Shown: positions 37,783 through 47,680, counted from the stretch's first letter. The stretch is DNA of 64,000 nt from [Candidatus Thermochlorobacteriaceae] bacterium GBChlB (GCA_000724175.1 JPGV01000006.1:38205-102204); one strand, 5' to 3'. Numbers and translations are program-made. Notes: generated by a model not told the origin, from the letters alone.

Positions 37783-39777
37783 TTAAAAGGCAATTTTGAA
37801 GCCGAAATCGAGGATGCGTGTTGCGCCGAGTTGTTCTTGAAACGAGTTACCCAACAAAAAGTTGTATCGCGCGAACACAAGGAACCCAACAGCATCAGCG
37901 TTGAATCGAACGCCGCCACCCAGCGCAGGTGACACCGCCACGCCAATCCCTTGATAAGTTGCAGCGGCAGCCCTGACTTCCGCAAACGGCGCCGCCCAAC
38001 TTGTCAGTTCGGCGTAAACTGACGCGCCAACCCCAGCTCCGAGCAAGACAGCGTCGGGCGTGAAACCAATTCCTGATAGACGTCCTGCAAGGGCTTCAGC
38101 ATCTACACTAAACACGCTGTTGGGTCTATACTCAACGCCGCCGCGAAACGCCACGCCGTTGCCATACAACGCGGAAGGCGAGGGAGAAACGCTCATGCCC
38201 AAGAATCCAATCCATCGCCTTGGCATTACGAGGTCTACGCTGAACGACTGACGCGCCGGTATGTTGTCGTCGTCTTTGGCAACCACATTGATGTCATTAA
38301 ATCGAGATGTTAAGGCTACTGAAAACCGGACAGCGCCGTTGTTGTCGGCGCGCGCAATGCTGTCGCCATTAACGAAAATCGTCGCGCCCGGCTCGGTTTC
38401 GCCGTTGATGACAATCACGCTGTTGGTTGCCACGCCGCGTTCAAGTTCGGGAGCGCGCAATGTGAGCCGAAGCCGTCTTGGCGAGCGTCCGATAACATCA
38501 ATCGGGAGGACAAGTGGGATGCTCTCGAGTCCAATAGAGTCAATCGACGTGAGTTTCAAAAAATACCGTCCGGCATTAAGCGACGCCGTCGTCGATTCTG
38601 CGACATTGGTTGTCGTGAAAACGAGGGTATCGAACTCGTCCGTCGGTGAAATGTCCAGTCGAGTTTGCGCAGCAGTTGCTCGCCATCGGAACTGAATCGG
38701 ATTTTCAACTGGCGATATAGGCGCGACGAGCTCCGGTGGATTTGGCAGAGGGCGCGGTTGTTCGGGCGGCGTATTTTCGGCGATGCGTGTGCCGAAGTTT
38801 TCAGGCACAGCGACGGGCGCGTTAGGCAAGGGGGTTGCCTCTTCAAACGATGCGCCAGTTTTCAGCCCGCGCACTGAGGCGCCACCGCGGTGTATCGAGA
38901 CCAGCGAGCGTCCTTTCGCATCAGAGCCAATTTTGCCCGAACTATTGGCGAGTGCGATTTCCGCAGCGCGCGTGCGCACCGAGAGCGGCGGTTGCTGGCG
39001 CGCTGCCGCCAGTTTTACATACAAATCGCCCGAGAGCAACCCGACTTGCGGCGTTGGCGTGGGGCGTTGCTGAGGCTCTTCGGTTACGCCGTAAATCACG
39101 ACAAGGGCGTTCTCACCGATTTGAAGCGCACTGCGGTCGAGAAATGTAACGGTCGAGCGCGAGGCCGCCGCAGTGTTGATTTTATGATACTCATAAACGG
39201 GTTGCGATAAGATGGCTTTTGACCAAGCGGTCTCCCACGGCGCGCGAGCGCGCACGTCGCGTTGAATTGCGGTAATAGTGCCATCGGGCGAAATTGGTGT
39301 ATTGGTTTGTGTTGTTAGGCTGCGCTCCGTGCGCGGACTTAATCCGACGACCTCAATACGGCGATTTTGCGAGCGCCCGTCGTCGGTCGAGTTGTCGGCA
39401 ATCGGTTGAGTGTCGCCGTAGCCTTTGGTGAACAATCGGTCAGCCGCAATGCCACGTTGAACTAAAAACGCTTTCACAGCGTCGGCACGCGCTTTCGAGA
39501 GCGCAAGGTTGATTTTCGGATTGCCTTGATTATCGGCATGTCCGCCGATTTCAATGTCGAGGTCGGGACGCGCAGCAAGGTAAGCAAGCAGTTTTTCAAA
39601 TCGAGGATAACTTGCTGGGTCGATGGCAGCGCTGCCGCGTTTGAATGTGGCGTCTTTGAACACGAATTTTTTGCCCGGACTCAAATCGACTTCCTGTGCA
39701 CGCACTGCGCTTGAGAAGACAGCAACGAGACATATTGTGGAAAGCCATTTCATTGGCAGTAAAAAGGCAGTTTTCAT
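37783..39777 (-). CDS. OmpA-FecR-barrel fusion outer-membrane protein
   Basis: About 664 residues with an unusual domain order. Signal peptide ends VRAQ (about 28). An OmpA C-terminal-like peptidoglycan-binding domain (about 45-155; GGHADNQGNPKINLALSKAR, GYGDTQPIADN, DGRSQNRRIEV) is at the N-terminus. A FecR-like domain follows (about 185-300; VTFLDRSALQIGENALVVIY, GDLYVKLA), then a Pro-rich linker, Ig-like segments (about 345-540) and a C-terminal membrane barrel (about 545-664) ending in an aromatic strand. It would anchor the cell wall to the outer membrane. ATG 39777 overlaps the stop of the sensor kinase (ATGA); ATG 39753 is an alternative that also opens the signal peptide. Confidence 0.82.
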   Translation of the reverse strand: MKTAFLLPMKWLSTICLVAVFSSAVRAQEVDLSPGKKFVFKDATFKRGSAAIDPASYPRFEKLLAYLAARPDLDIEIGGHADNQGNPKINLALSKARADAVKAFLVQRGIAADRLFTKGYGDTQPIADNSTDDGRSQNRRIEVVGLSPRTERSLTTQTNTPISPDGTITAIQRDVRARAPWETAWSKAILSQPVYEYHKINTAAASRSTVTFLDRSALQIGENALVVIYGVTEEPQQRPTPTPQVGLLSGDLYVKLAAARQQPPLSVRTRAAEIALANSSGKIGSDAKGRSLVSIHRGGASVRGLKTGASFEEATPLPNAPVAVPENFGTRIAENTPPEQPRPLPNPPELVAPISPVENPIQFRWRATAAQTRLDISPTDEFDTLVFTTTNVAESTTASLNAGRYFLKLTSIDSIGLESIPLVLPIDVIGRSPRRLRLTLRAPELERGVATNSVIVINGETEPGATIFVNGDSIARADNNGAVRFSVALTSRFNDINVVAKDDDNIPARQSFSVDLVMPRRWIGFLGMSVSPSPSALYGNGVAFRGGVEYRPNSVFSVDAEALAGRLSGIGFTPDAVLLGAGVGASVYAELTSWAAPFAEVRAAAATYQGIGVAVSPALGGGVRFNADAVGFLVFARYNFLLGNSFQEQLGATRILDFGFKIAF

Positions 39778-41915
39778 TTTGGTAGAGTAAATCGAAAGCA
39801 AGACCCTTTGTAAAGTTCACTCTCAACGCTGACCGTGCCACCATGTTTCTCCACGATTTCTTTCACAAATGCTAAGCCCAAGCCCGTTCCGATATTAGCG
39901 CGCACGCGGTCGTCGTCAACGGCGCGAAAAAATTTTGAAAAGAGTTTCTCTTTCGCCGACGCCGAAATGCCGAATCCTTCGTCCCGCACCGCCACTTCCA
40001 TGCACTCTTGATGTTCAAGCATCTCCACATAAACAGTTTTGTTTGGCTCGGAATACTTGACGGCGTTTGAAAATAAATTCAGGACGACTTGCCCGATAAG
40101 TTCTGCGTCGCCCAGAATCGGCGTAGAATTGGACGGCAGATTTAACTTCACGGCGATATGTTTGGCATCGGCAAGCGGTCGATTGATTTCCACTGTTGTT
40201 GCAACGACGTCGTGCAATTTAAACGGCGCACGCTGAATATCAGCGCGTCCCGATTCGAGTCGGTTCAAATCAAGAAATTTGGTAACAATGTTTCCGAGTC
40301 GCTCCGACTGCTTGTAGATAATCTCGACAAACTCTCGCGTCTCTCTTGAAAGCTCGTTCTGGCTGTCCAGAATCAGCGAACTGAATCCGCTAATGGTGGC
40401 AAGCGGCGAGCGCAGTTCATGGGCGACAATCGAGACCAACTCGGTTTTCATTCGATCCATGTCAACGTCTTTCGTCACATCGCGCAGCACGCCGAGCAGC
40501 GCAACCAACTCTCCCTCGCTCTCCACGCGCACCACTGTGCCACGCAACACCGTCTCTCGCGCCTCGCCGACCAACCGCACCCGACATTCCACGGGCATGA
40601 GTGCTGCCTCCGACGCGAACGCCGAGTCGATGATGGCGCGAAGCTGCTCGTTAGCAATGAGCGTCTCAATCGGCTTCGGCTCGACATTCAAGTTCATTTT
40701 TGGCAGCGAAAACCACTTGGCGAACAACGGATTGACAAGCACCGCCTGACGCGCTGAGTCAATGACAATCATGCCGTCGCCAGCTTGCTGCAACGCGGCA
40801 TCGAGTTTATTGCGCTCGGCCACCAGCTTATTGACATTGATTTTTTGATAACGACCGAGCGTTTCGGCAACGTCGTTGTAGGCTTGAAAGACTGTATCAA
40901 ATTCATCGCCGCGCGTCTCGGAAAATCGAAAGTCGAATTCTTGCTTGGCGAAGCGGCGGGCAGCATCGACAAGTTGCGCAATCGGTTGATTGAGCCGCTT
41001 CGCCAAGAAAAGGCTCACAAGGCTGGCGGTTGCCGCGCCGATAAGCGAGCCGACAAGAACACGCCATTGCATTTCGCGCACGGAAAAATACGCAACGCGC
41101 TGCGGTTCCTCGACCACGATTGCCGCTCGAAATTGCGGGAGTGAAATCCATGTGCCGAGCATCGGCTCACCTGTAAAACCGACATACTCCTGCGAGACGC
41201 CAACAGGCTTCATCAGAAACACATCGTCCGATGAGCGCGCGTCGCTAAACAACCCTCGCCCGATGAGCGACTCGCGCCGTGCGGCAAGCGCACTGTCGGC
41301 ATGAATGAATATCCTTACATCGCTGTCGAGCAAATACACACGGTCGCGCTGTCCAGAAAAGGTCTTCGCTGAAACGTCGCCAATCAGGTTGGCAAGCGCG
41401 CGCGGCTCGGGCTGCGTAAGCAGGTAGCCCGCATTTTCTCCGTTCAACTTCCACTTAACGCCGACCTGAAATTGTTCTCCGAGACTCACGACGCTTTCCA
41501 GCGAATCGAGTGCACGCTTAATCGACAGCGGAAAACGACTTGGTAAGTCGGAACGACCAGTTTTGACAAAGGCATCGATGAATGCGCCATCGTTGTCATA
41601 CACACCAATCGACCCTGCGGTCGAGTTATTGGCAAGCAGACTCGAGACCAAACTCGTCGCATCTGCCGGCGAGAGAGTGCGGTTATCGAGCAGTCGTGCC
41701 GCTTCCAAAAGCAGTCTCGTTGTTTCTTGAAGGCGCTGTTCCAACCGCGCAGCAACGCTATTGGCGGTGGATAGATACAGTTCACGGGAAAGATTTTTCA
41801 GCGTGTCTAAGTTGAGAACGGAGAGCGAGTAACCCACAAGCGCAAGCGGCAAGACAGCGACGAGCGTTAGAACGACAGCGAGTTTTGTCGCAAAGTTGAG
41901 CGACGGCAATTTCAT
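39774..41915 (-). CDS. Sensor histidine kinase (periplasmic sensor, HAMP, PAS)
   Basis: About 713 residues. Two membrane helices (about 11-33 and 286-306) enclose a 250-residue periplasmic region of dCache-like size. HAMP (about 306-355), a PAS-like domain (about 365-480, GDGMIVIDSARQAVLV), HisKA with His499 in SIVAHELRSPLAT, and HATPase_c (NLFSNAVKYSEPN, VRDEGFGIS, GTGLGLAFVKEIVEKHGG) follow. It is encoded after two response regulators and overlaps the OmpA/FecR gene by four bases (ATGA), so sensing may concern envelope state. ATG 41915 is preferred to the TTG at 41936. Confidence 0.92.
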   Translation of the reverse strand: MKLPSLNFATKLAVVLTLVAVLPLALVGYSLSVLNLDTLKNLSRELYLSTANSVAARLEQRLQETTRLLLEAARLLDNRTLSPADATSLVSSLLANNSTAGSIGVYDNDGAFIDAFVKTGRSDLPSRFPLSIKRALDSLESVVSLGEQFQVGVKWKLNGENAGYLLTQPEPRALANLIGDVSAKTFSGQRDRVYLLDSDVRIFIHADSALAARRESLIGRGLFSDARSSDDVFLMKPVGVSQEYVGFTGEPMLGTWISLPQFRAAIVVEEPQRVAYFSVREMQWRVLVGSLIGAATASLVSLFLAKRLNQPIAQLVDAARRFAKQEFDFRFSETRGDEFDTVFQAYNDVAETLGRYQKINVNKLVAERNKLDAALQQAGDGMIVIDSARQAVLVNPLFAKWFSLPKMNLNVEPKPIETLIANEQLRAIIDSAFASEAALMPVECRVRLVGEARETVLRGTVVRVESEGELVALLGVLRDVTKDVDMDRMKTELVSIVAHELRSPLATISGFSSLILDSQNELSRETREFVEIIYKQSERLGNIVTKFLDLNRLESGRADIQRAPFKLHDVVATTVEINRPLADAKHIAVKLNLPSNSTPILGDAELIGQVVLNLFSNAVKYSEPNKTVYVEMLEHQECMEVAVRDEGFGISASAKEKLFSKFFRAVDDDRVRANIGTGLGLAFVKEIVEKHGGTVSVESELYKGSCFRFTLPK

Positions 41916-41978
41916 AGACCTAACAAACGACGACAATAAACTGTAAACATAGCAACTTGTAAGTGGCTTGGCGGAAAA

Positions 41979-42560
41979 TTACGGATTTTGCCGTCGGTCT
42001 TGGCGCAGTTTCTTTCGGGCAGCGGGCGAAATGCCATGTGAGACTGTAATGTTGAACTCGTCTTTCAAATACTTCTCCACCTGTATCCAATCGCCGTTGG
42101 TTTTAACGGCTTTCGTCCATGCGCACATCGTAATGAAGGTTTTATACCTGCCGTCTCTTTTTTTTCGTTCAGCCTCATATTGAGCAATGGCATCGCTCAA
42201 CACTTTCGGAAGAGACTCAATAAAGGTCTTCCCACCGTCTTTGACGATGTAATCTGCCGCGCCGAGTTTCATCATTTCGACGGCAACAGACTCGTTCCCT
42301 TTGCCTGTTAGAACCACAAATGGCGGCACATCTTGCCGATGCGATAGCTTCCGAAGCACATCTAACCCCGTGAGCTTCGGAATGATGTAATCGAGCAACA
42401 CCACTTGATAAGACACAGCACTAAGTTTTTCTAACGCCTCGATGCCATCGTGAGCAACATCAGGCACAAAGCCGTTTCGTTCCAGCAGCGTTTCAAGCAT
42501 CTGTGAAAATGGCACATCGTCCTCTACGATGAGTATGCGGCGCAGTTGAACATCGCTCAT
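41979..42560 (-). CDS. Response regulator with Cys-depleted SHGI-type C-terminal module
   Basis: 193 residues. REC domain (1-125): acidic pair in IVEDD, phosphoacceptor Asp57 in VVLLDYIIP, Thr in VVLTGKGNE and Lys in YIVKDGG. The C-terminal 45 residues (CAWTKAVKTNGDWIQVEKYL then VSHGISPAARKKL) resemble the short module that many sensor and regulator proteins carry as CxxCKxIRxxxGxWxxxExYL ... SHGICPxC, but three of the four Cys are replaced. No DNA-binding domain. It lies 10 bases after a paralogous regulator and 63 before the sensor kinase. Confidence 0.88.
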   Translation of the reverse strand: MSDVQLRRILIVEDDVPFSQMLETLLERNGFVPDVAHDGIEALEKLSAVSYQVVLLDYIIPKLTGLDVLRKLSHRQDVPPFVVLTGKGNESVAVEMMKLGAADYIVKDGGKTFIESLPKVLSDAIAQYEAERKKRDGRYKTFITMCAWTKAVKTNGDWIQVEKYLKDEFNITVSHGISPAARKKLRQDRRQNP

Positions 42561-42570
42561 TTGTTCTCCG

Positions 42571-43203
42571 TCATGTTGATTTGAGTTGTTTGCCGTAACG
42601 AGCCAACGCTTTCGGCGAAATGCCGTGGCTGATACTGACCCCGAAACGTTGCTTTAAGAAGTCCTCGATTTTTATCCACTCGTCGTTGAACTTTACATCG
42701 CCCGTCCATGCGCAAATGGTAACAATCTCGGTGGGCGTCTCTACGGAGGAAGCGTTCTCTTTCGGTGGCGCCGACGCGTCGTGTTCAAGCGAGGTAAGCA
42801 CTCGTTTTCGAACCGCGTCTTGCGCCATCGAGTCTTCAATTGCTCGCTCGAGCGCATCGACAAAAGCTTTTCCGGAATCTTTAACGATATAATCTGCAGC
42901 GCCGAGTTTCATTGCTTCGACTGCGACGGCTTCGTTGCCGCTTCCAGTCATTAAAATCATCGGCGGCAAGTTCGGCTCGTTAGCTGCGTAGCGCAGGACT
43001 TCCAAACCGTCCATTGCAGGCATGATGTAATCGACCAGCACGGCGTCGTAGTGAGAGAGTTTGCACATCTCTAAACCAGTCGCACCGTCAAATGCCGCGT
43101 CAACATTGTAGCCACGCCGTTGCAACAGCATTTGCAAAAATTTTGAAAGACCTTCGTCGTCCTCAATGATGAGAACGCGTTTGCGTGCGTCATTGGTCGT
43201 CAT
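42571..43203 (-). CDS. Response regulator, paralogue with the same C-terminal module
   Basis: About 210 residues. REC domain with acidic pair in LIIEDD, phosphoacceptor Asp58 in AVLVDYIMPAMDG, Thr in LMTGSGNE and Lys in YIVKDSG. After a linker of about 40 residues comes the module CAWTGDVKFNDEWIKIEDFL then VSISHGISPKALARY, nearly the same as in the next gene. Both likely receive phosphate from the kinase encoded just downstream. Start ATG 43203 rather than the TTG at 43212. Upstream is pgk (51 bases). Confidence 0.88.
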   Translation of the reverse strand: MTTNDARKRVLIIEDDEGLSKFLQMLLQRRGYNVDAAFDGATGLEMCKLSHYDAVLVDYIMPAMDGLEVLRYAANEPNLPPMILMTGSGNEAVAVEAMKLGAADYIVKDSGKAFVDALERAIEDSMAQDAVRKRVLTSLEHDASAPPKENASSVETPTEIVTICAWTGDVKFNDEWIKIEDFLKQRFGVSISHGISPKALARYGKQLKST

Positions 43204-43254
43204 ACGCTTCAAGCTAAGTGGTTAAGACGACAACTGAAAAGGGCATCAATTTAA

Positions 43255-44448
43255 CTATTTATCGTTTAACGCGGCAATGCCCGGTAATTCTTTACCTTCC
43301 AGAAATTCCAAGCTTGCACCGCCGCCAGTCGAGACATGCGTAACGGCTTTGTCTAAACCTGCTTTGGCGATTGCCGCCGCTGAATCGCCGCCGCCGACAA
43401 CCGTTACCGCACCTGACTTTGTCGCCTCTGCCAAAGCCTTAGCGACTTCAAGCGTTCCGGTTGCGAACTTGTCTATTTCAAATACGCCCATCGGTCCGTT
43501 CCAGACGATTGTCTTTGCATCGAGAACTGCCGTGCGATATTTGGCAATCGTTTTTTCGCCGATGTCCAATCCCATCCAGTCGTCCGGAATGTCGGTTACT
43601 TGAACCGTTTTCGTATCAGCATCCGCCGCAAATTTATCGGCAACTACAACATCTTCGGGCAGCAAAAAGTCTACTCCGCTTGCTTCAGCTTTATCGATGA
43701 GCGATTTTGCCAAGTCGAGTTTATCGTCTTCGACAAGCGACTTACCAACGGGCAATCCGTTTGCTTTGAAGAACGTGAAAATCATCGCGCCGCCAACGAG
43801 AATTTTATCGACCTTGTGCATCAAGTTTTCCAGCACGTCGATTTTGCCCGAAATTTTCGCGCCGCCTAAAATGGCCACATACGGACGTTGTGGATTCCCT
43901 GTCGCTTCGCCGAGATACTTCAGCTCTTTTTCAATCAAAAAGCCAGCAACGGCCGTCGAGATGAACTTTGTAACACCTTCGGTTGATGCGTGCGCCCGAT
44001 GCGCCGTGCCGAATGCATCGTTTACATAGACATCGCCGTAAGCCGCCAGTTTCTTGGCGAACTCCATATCGTTTGCCTCTTCTTCTTTGTAGAAGCGCAC
44101 ATTTTCGAGAATGATCACTTCGCCATCGCGGAGTTCGGAGACCATCTTCGCGGTCTCTTCGCCTAAACAATCGGGCGCAAATTGAACGGGCTTGCCCAAT
44201 AGGTCGGACAGCCGCCCGACGGTCGGCTTCAAGGAAAACTCTGGCGACTTGCCTTTCGGTCTGCCCAAGTGCGACATGATGATGAGCCGTCCGCCGTCGT
44301 CCAGAATTTTTTTAATTGTCGGGATGGACTCTCGAATGCGGGTGTCGTCTTCGATGTTGCCCTGTTTATCAAGTGGCACGTTGAAATCTACGCGCATCAG
44401 CACGCGCTTGCCAGCGACGGCAATATCACGAATGGTCTTTTTGTTCAT
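43255..44448 (-). CDS. pgk: Phosphoglycerate kinase
   Basis: 397 residues, the normal length. It transfers phosphate between 1,3-bisphosphoglycerate and ADP in glycolysis/gluconeogenesis. Family blocks: [54 protein letters not shown], the hinge and nucleotide site [35 protein letters not shown] and [14 protein letters not shown], ending [20 protein letters not shown] good ribosome site (AGGAG, spaced 6 from ATG) precedes the start. First gene of a minus-strand run into the two-component genes. Confidence 0.97.
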   Translation of the reverse strand: MNKKTIRDIAVAGKRVLMRVDFNVPLDKQGNIEDDTRIRESIPTIKKILDDGGRLIIMSHLGRPKGKSPEFSLKPTVGRLSDLLGKPVQFAPDCLGEETAKMVSELRDGEVIILENVRFYKEEEANDMEFAKKLAAYGDVYVNDAFGTAHRAHASTEGVTKFISTAVAGFLIEKELKYLGEATGNPQRPYVAILGGAKISGKIDVLENLMHKVDKILVGGAMIFTFFKANGLPVGKSLVEDDKLDLAKSLIDKAEASGVDFLLPEDVVVADKFAADADTKTVQVTDIPDDWMGLDIGEKTIAKYRTAVLDAKTIVWNGPMGVFEIDKFATGTLEVAKALAEATKSGAVTVVGGGDSAAAIAKAGLDKAVTHVSTGGGASLEFLEGKELPGIAALNDK

Positions 44449-44493
44449 AGATACTCCTAAAGTTAGTTGAGTGAAACGTGATTGTTGAAAGCG

Positions 44494-46557
44494 TCATTGT
44501 CCCAAGCGGTAACCGATGCGCGCAACGGCTCTGACGCGAAACGTGTCGCGCTGTCGAACTCGTGAAAGCCGTGCGGTGCCTTGTTGCCGCGTATCGGCAG
44601 CGATATTGACGATAATCGCGCGCGCCTGTCGAAGCAGGTCAATCTCGGTTTTGTTGAGTTCGAGCGTAATCTCGCTGCGCGTTGTGCCGTTGCTCTCGCC
44701 CGTAGCGGTAACAGGCGCAGGCGAAATGCTCGCAGGAAAATTATTTCTCGGCAGAGTAAATGCTTGCCGTTGCGCCGCATCGACGAACAAAACACGGCGA
44801 TTGGCATCTAAAAAGGTCAACCGAAACGTCGTGTTGAGCGGAATGCCGTTCTCGATGCGCAAGTTGAGTGCAACGCTCTGCGCGTCTTGCAAATCAGGCG
44901 GATTGTTGAACGGCGCTGTGTCGCGCACGCCGAAGGCATTGAGATTGAACTGAAACGGAATGAGAAAGCGCAGCCCAACAGAAACCGTGCTGGTGTCGGT
45001 AACGGTTCCGAACACGCGATTCGGATTAAGTGCTGCTGTGCCGCGCGTTGTTATCGTAGTCGGCAAACTTGTAACGAATTGAGAGACATTGCTGTTCGTT
45101 GCGTCCAAGCGAAGCGGCGTAACCGCGTTGGGCGCAAGGTCAATGGAAATCAGTGCATTGTTTCGCAACAAGTCAATCGATTGGCGCGTGCGCGAGTTCT
45201 GCGCGCTGAAACGCGGATTGGCACGAATGGTAAAGCCCACACCATTGCGAAAACTAAACTCAATTTCGGGGAAGAGTTGTCCATTCAGCGTATCGACGCG
45301 GCTGAAATTTGTCGTGAGCGAGTCAAGCGAAAAATCCAAACTAAGCGGACGATTTTGCGAGGTATTCCAAACGACGCCTTCCGCTCTCGATGCTGCAAAG
45401 CGATTGGTCGTCGTGTAAATAATCAGAAACTCTGTGCTGAGGTCAACCCGAATAAAGTCTCGTGCCGAATTGACGCTCACAGTTGTTTCATATTCCGTCG
45501 CCGTATCGCCGACGGGTCTGAACGTCCAGCCCGCCAGCGAGGGCGAGACAATGGTCGTCGATTGCAATGCCGGCAATTGACTTTGCGCTTGAAAGACCGT
45601 CGAGCCCTGCGTCAATCCCGCCAAACGCACCTGTGCCGAGCCGTTGAGCGCAATAGGATTGACAAAGCGCAGCGAGAGGCTACCCTGCTTAATCGTCGCC
45701 GAGCGCAAGCGTTCCAAGTTACCGCCAACGGCTCGAACCGTGCCGGTCTCGACAAAGGTTTGCGCGTCGAACCGCACTTCCGCCGCAGTGTAGGTTAAAA
45801 CATCGGTTGGCTCAATTTGCAGCCGCAACTGATTGTTGAGGTTCACTGAAACGCCTGTTTGCGCGGGAAGTTGTCCGTCGACAATCTGCGCTGCGAGCCG
45901 ATTTGTAAAAACGCCCGAAAAGAGAACGGAGTCGCGCAGCGTCGCGCCCGGCGCGAGCGAGGCAATCGTGATACTGCCCAAGACAGCATTGCGCGTTACA
46001 TCGCGCAGTTCAATGCGGAGATTTTCAAATCGAATGCCTGTATTGTTTGTCGCCACAAGCCGAATACCACCGCCCGTTACGGTTACAGAGCGGATATTTT
46101 CGTCCAGCGCAAATGAAAACGTGGTCGAGACGATGTTTGAAAATGTTGGCAGGCTCACGCTGTTGCCTTGTGGCAGCGCAATGCCCGAAGCAGAGGCAAT
46201 CTGTCCAAGCGTTTGCACTGCTTGCGCTTGAAAGCGTGGAATCTTCAGGCGGTTGACCGCTTTGGTTCGCGCCGTATCGCTGATGGAAATCGTGAGCGAA
46301 TCTCCAATGCGAAACGAATTTTGAAATGTGGTGTCATAAAAATACGCTACTGTGCCATTGGGCGTTACGGTCGTTGCTGTCGTGTCTAATTTATCGAGCA
46401 ACGATTCGGCGGTGTAGCTGGCATCGACAAGCGGAAGCGCGGCGTCAATATCCCAAACGGGCGTTACTGGCTGCTCAAGGCGGCAACTCGATACGGCGAT
46501 AAAGAAGAGCAAGGGCAGCAATCGAGCAGATGTATTCGGATTCAGAGGCGCGTTCAC
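44494..46557 (-). CDS. Large predicted lipoprotein, unknown function
   Basis: 687 residues. N-terminus LLFFIAVSSC gives a lipobox (VSSC, Cys about 26). The body is beta-rich with Asn/Thr/Ser repeats and no motif I recognise. GTG start at 46557; no in-frame ATG nearby fits better. It lies 45 bases upstream of pgk on the same strand. Probably an outer-membrane-anchored surface protein; function unknown. Confidence 0.7.
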   Translation of the reverse strand: MNAPLNPNTSARLLPLLFFIAVSSCRLEQPVTPVWDIDAALPLVDASYTAESLLDKLDTTATTVTPNGTVAYFYDTTFQNSFRIGDSLTISISDTARTKAVNRLKIPRFQAQAVQTLGQIASASGIALPQGNSVSLPTFSNIVSTTFSFALDENIRSVTVTGGGIRLVATNNTGIRFENLRIELRDVTRNAVLGSITIASLAPGATLRDSVLFSGVFTNRLAAQIVDGQLPAQTGVSVNLNNQLRLQIEPTDVLTYTAAEVRFDAQTFVETGTVRAVGGNLERLRSATIKQGSLSLRFVNPIALNGSAQVRLAGLTQGSTVFQAQSQLPALQSTTIVSPSLAGWTFRPVGDTATEYETTVSVNSARDFIRVDLSTEFLIIYTTTNRFAASRAEGVVWNTSQNRPLSLDFSLDSLTTNFSRVDTLNGQLFPEIEFSFRNGVGFTIRANPRFSAQNSRTRQSIDLLRNNALISIDLAPNAVTPLRLDATNSNVSQFVTSLPTTITTRGTAALNPNRVFGTVTDTSTVSVGLRFLIPFQFNLNAFGVRDTAPFNNPPDLQDAQSVALNLRIENGIPLNTTFRLTFLDANRRVLFVDAAQRQAFTLPRNNFPASISPAPVTATGESNGTTRSEITLELNKTEIDLLRQARAIIVNIAADTRQQGTARLSRVRQRDTFRVRAVARIGYRLGQ

Positions 46558-46747
46558 GGTAATGCGTCAACAAAATGAGTTACTTTTAGAGCTTTAGAGG
46601 CTGGCGCTCGCGTCAAAGGTAAAAAGAAATCACGACTTTTACGTTGATAAATCGCACAGAAGGCTTGACACCTTGCGCCGCCCGCCGAAAAAACCATTTC
46701 GCAATCGCGATTCAACACGCTAAATTCGAGCTGCCCAAAACAATCAA

Positions 46748-47680
46748 ATGAAGCGCAACTGCATTCGCCAAACCTGCATTGCTATGAAAACACTCACGCT
46801 CTCGATGGCTAAATTGGAGCAGGAAATCAACGGATTTCTGACCGACTACCTCAAAGAAAAAAGCGCAGAAACACACGGCACATACCAGCGTGCTTTGCGC
46901 GAGTTCCAGCGCTACTTTGCCGTTGCCAAAGAGTGGTTTTTGTTTCGCCCCGAAGATATTGAGCAATACAAAACCTATTTGATGAAGGAAAAAAAACTTT
47001 CCCAAGTCTCGGTCTCCACATATCTGACGGCACTGCGCCGATTGCTCGATTACTTTGTTGCCCAACATCTGCTCGATGAAAATCCTGCCAAATCCGTCAA
47101 AGGCAATCGCCGACCGACGACGCACACTGCTGGCGTTCTCACCGAAGCCGAAGCGCAAAAACTCTTGCTCGTGATTCCAACCGAAAAATTACAAGACCAG
47201 CGCGACCGCATTGCCGTGCGACTAATGATGGAATCTGCCGTCTCGGAACACGAACTCGTTAAAGCCAATGTTGAAGACCTGAAAAAATTTTCAACGCGCT
47301 ATGTGCTGTTCGTTCAAGCGAAGGGAAAGAAAACGAAGGACGACGCCGTCGATGTCCCGCTCTCATTAGGATTTGAAATTGAGGCATATTTGGAGCGTCG
47401 GCGAAAAGTCTTGCCTCTTTCGCCGTTGCTCGTCAGCCATAGCCGTCGCGTCAGCGAAGAGCGCATGACAACGCGGGCGCTGAATTACCGACTTAATCAC
47501 TGGCTCGATGCGGCAGGCATTGTCCGCGACAACATTACGCCGCACAGCCTTCGACACACCGCCGCCAAACTGTGGATTGAACGCGACCGTCTGCCGCTCG
47601 AGGAAGTCAAACGCCGAATGCGGCACGGCATGATTGCCACAACAAAAATTTATACCGCCAATTCGTCAATTTCAGATTGA
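46748..47680 (+). CDS. Tyrosine recombinase-like protein lacking the first catalytic Arg
   Basis: About 310 residues (or 298 from the ATG at 46784). N-terminal SAM-like DNA-binding domain (about 25-115) and C-terminal catalytic domain. HxxR box (His266, Arg269 in ITPHSLRHTAAKLW), His293 and nucleophile Tyr302 in RHGMIATTKIYTA are present, as is a Lys-rich beta hairpin (AKGKKTKDD). The conserved Arg of the T/A-G-L-R-x-S-E-L helix is replaced: here the helix reads ESAVSEHEL with Ser166 at the Arg position. XerC/D-sized, without flanking mobile element. May be inactive or a structural relative. Confidence 0.75.
   Translation: MKRNCIRQTCIAMKTLTLSMAKLEQEINGFLTDYLKEKSAETHGTYQRALREFQRYFAVAKEWFLFRPEDIEQYKTYLMKEKKLSQVSVSTYLTALRRLLDYFVAQHLLDENPAKSVKGNRRPTTHTAGVLTEAEAQKLLLVIPTEKLQDQRDRIAVRLMMESAVSEHELVKANVEDLKKFSTRYVLFVQAKGKKTKDDAVDVPLSLGFEIEAYLERRRKVLPLSPLLVSHSRRVSEERMTTRALNYRLNHWLDAAGIVRDNITPHSLRHTAAKLWIERDRLPLEEVKRRMRHGMIATTKIYTANSSISD

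Noticed and set aside
44887..45798. 303-codon open frame opposite the large lipoprotein gene
   Set aside because: Arg-rich, low-information translation, fully antisense to a gene with a lipobox; a shadow of its codon pattern.
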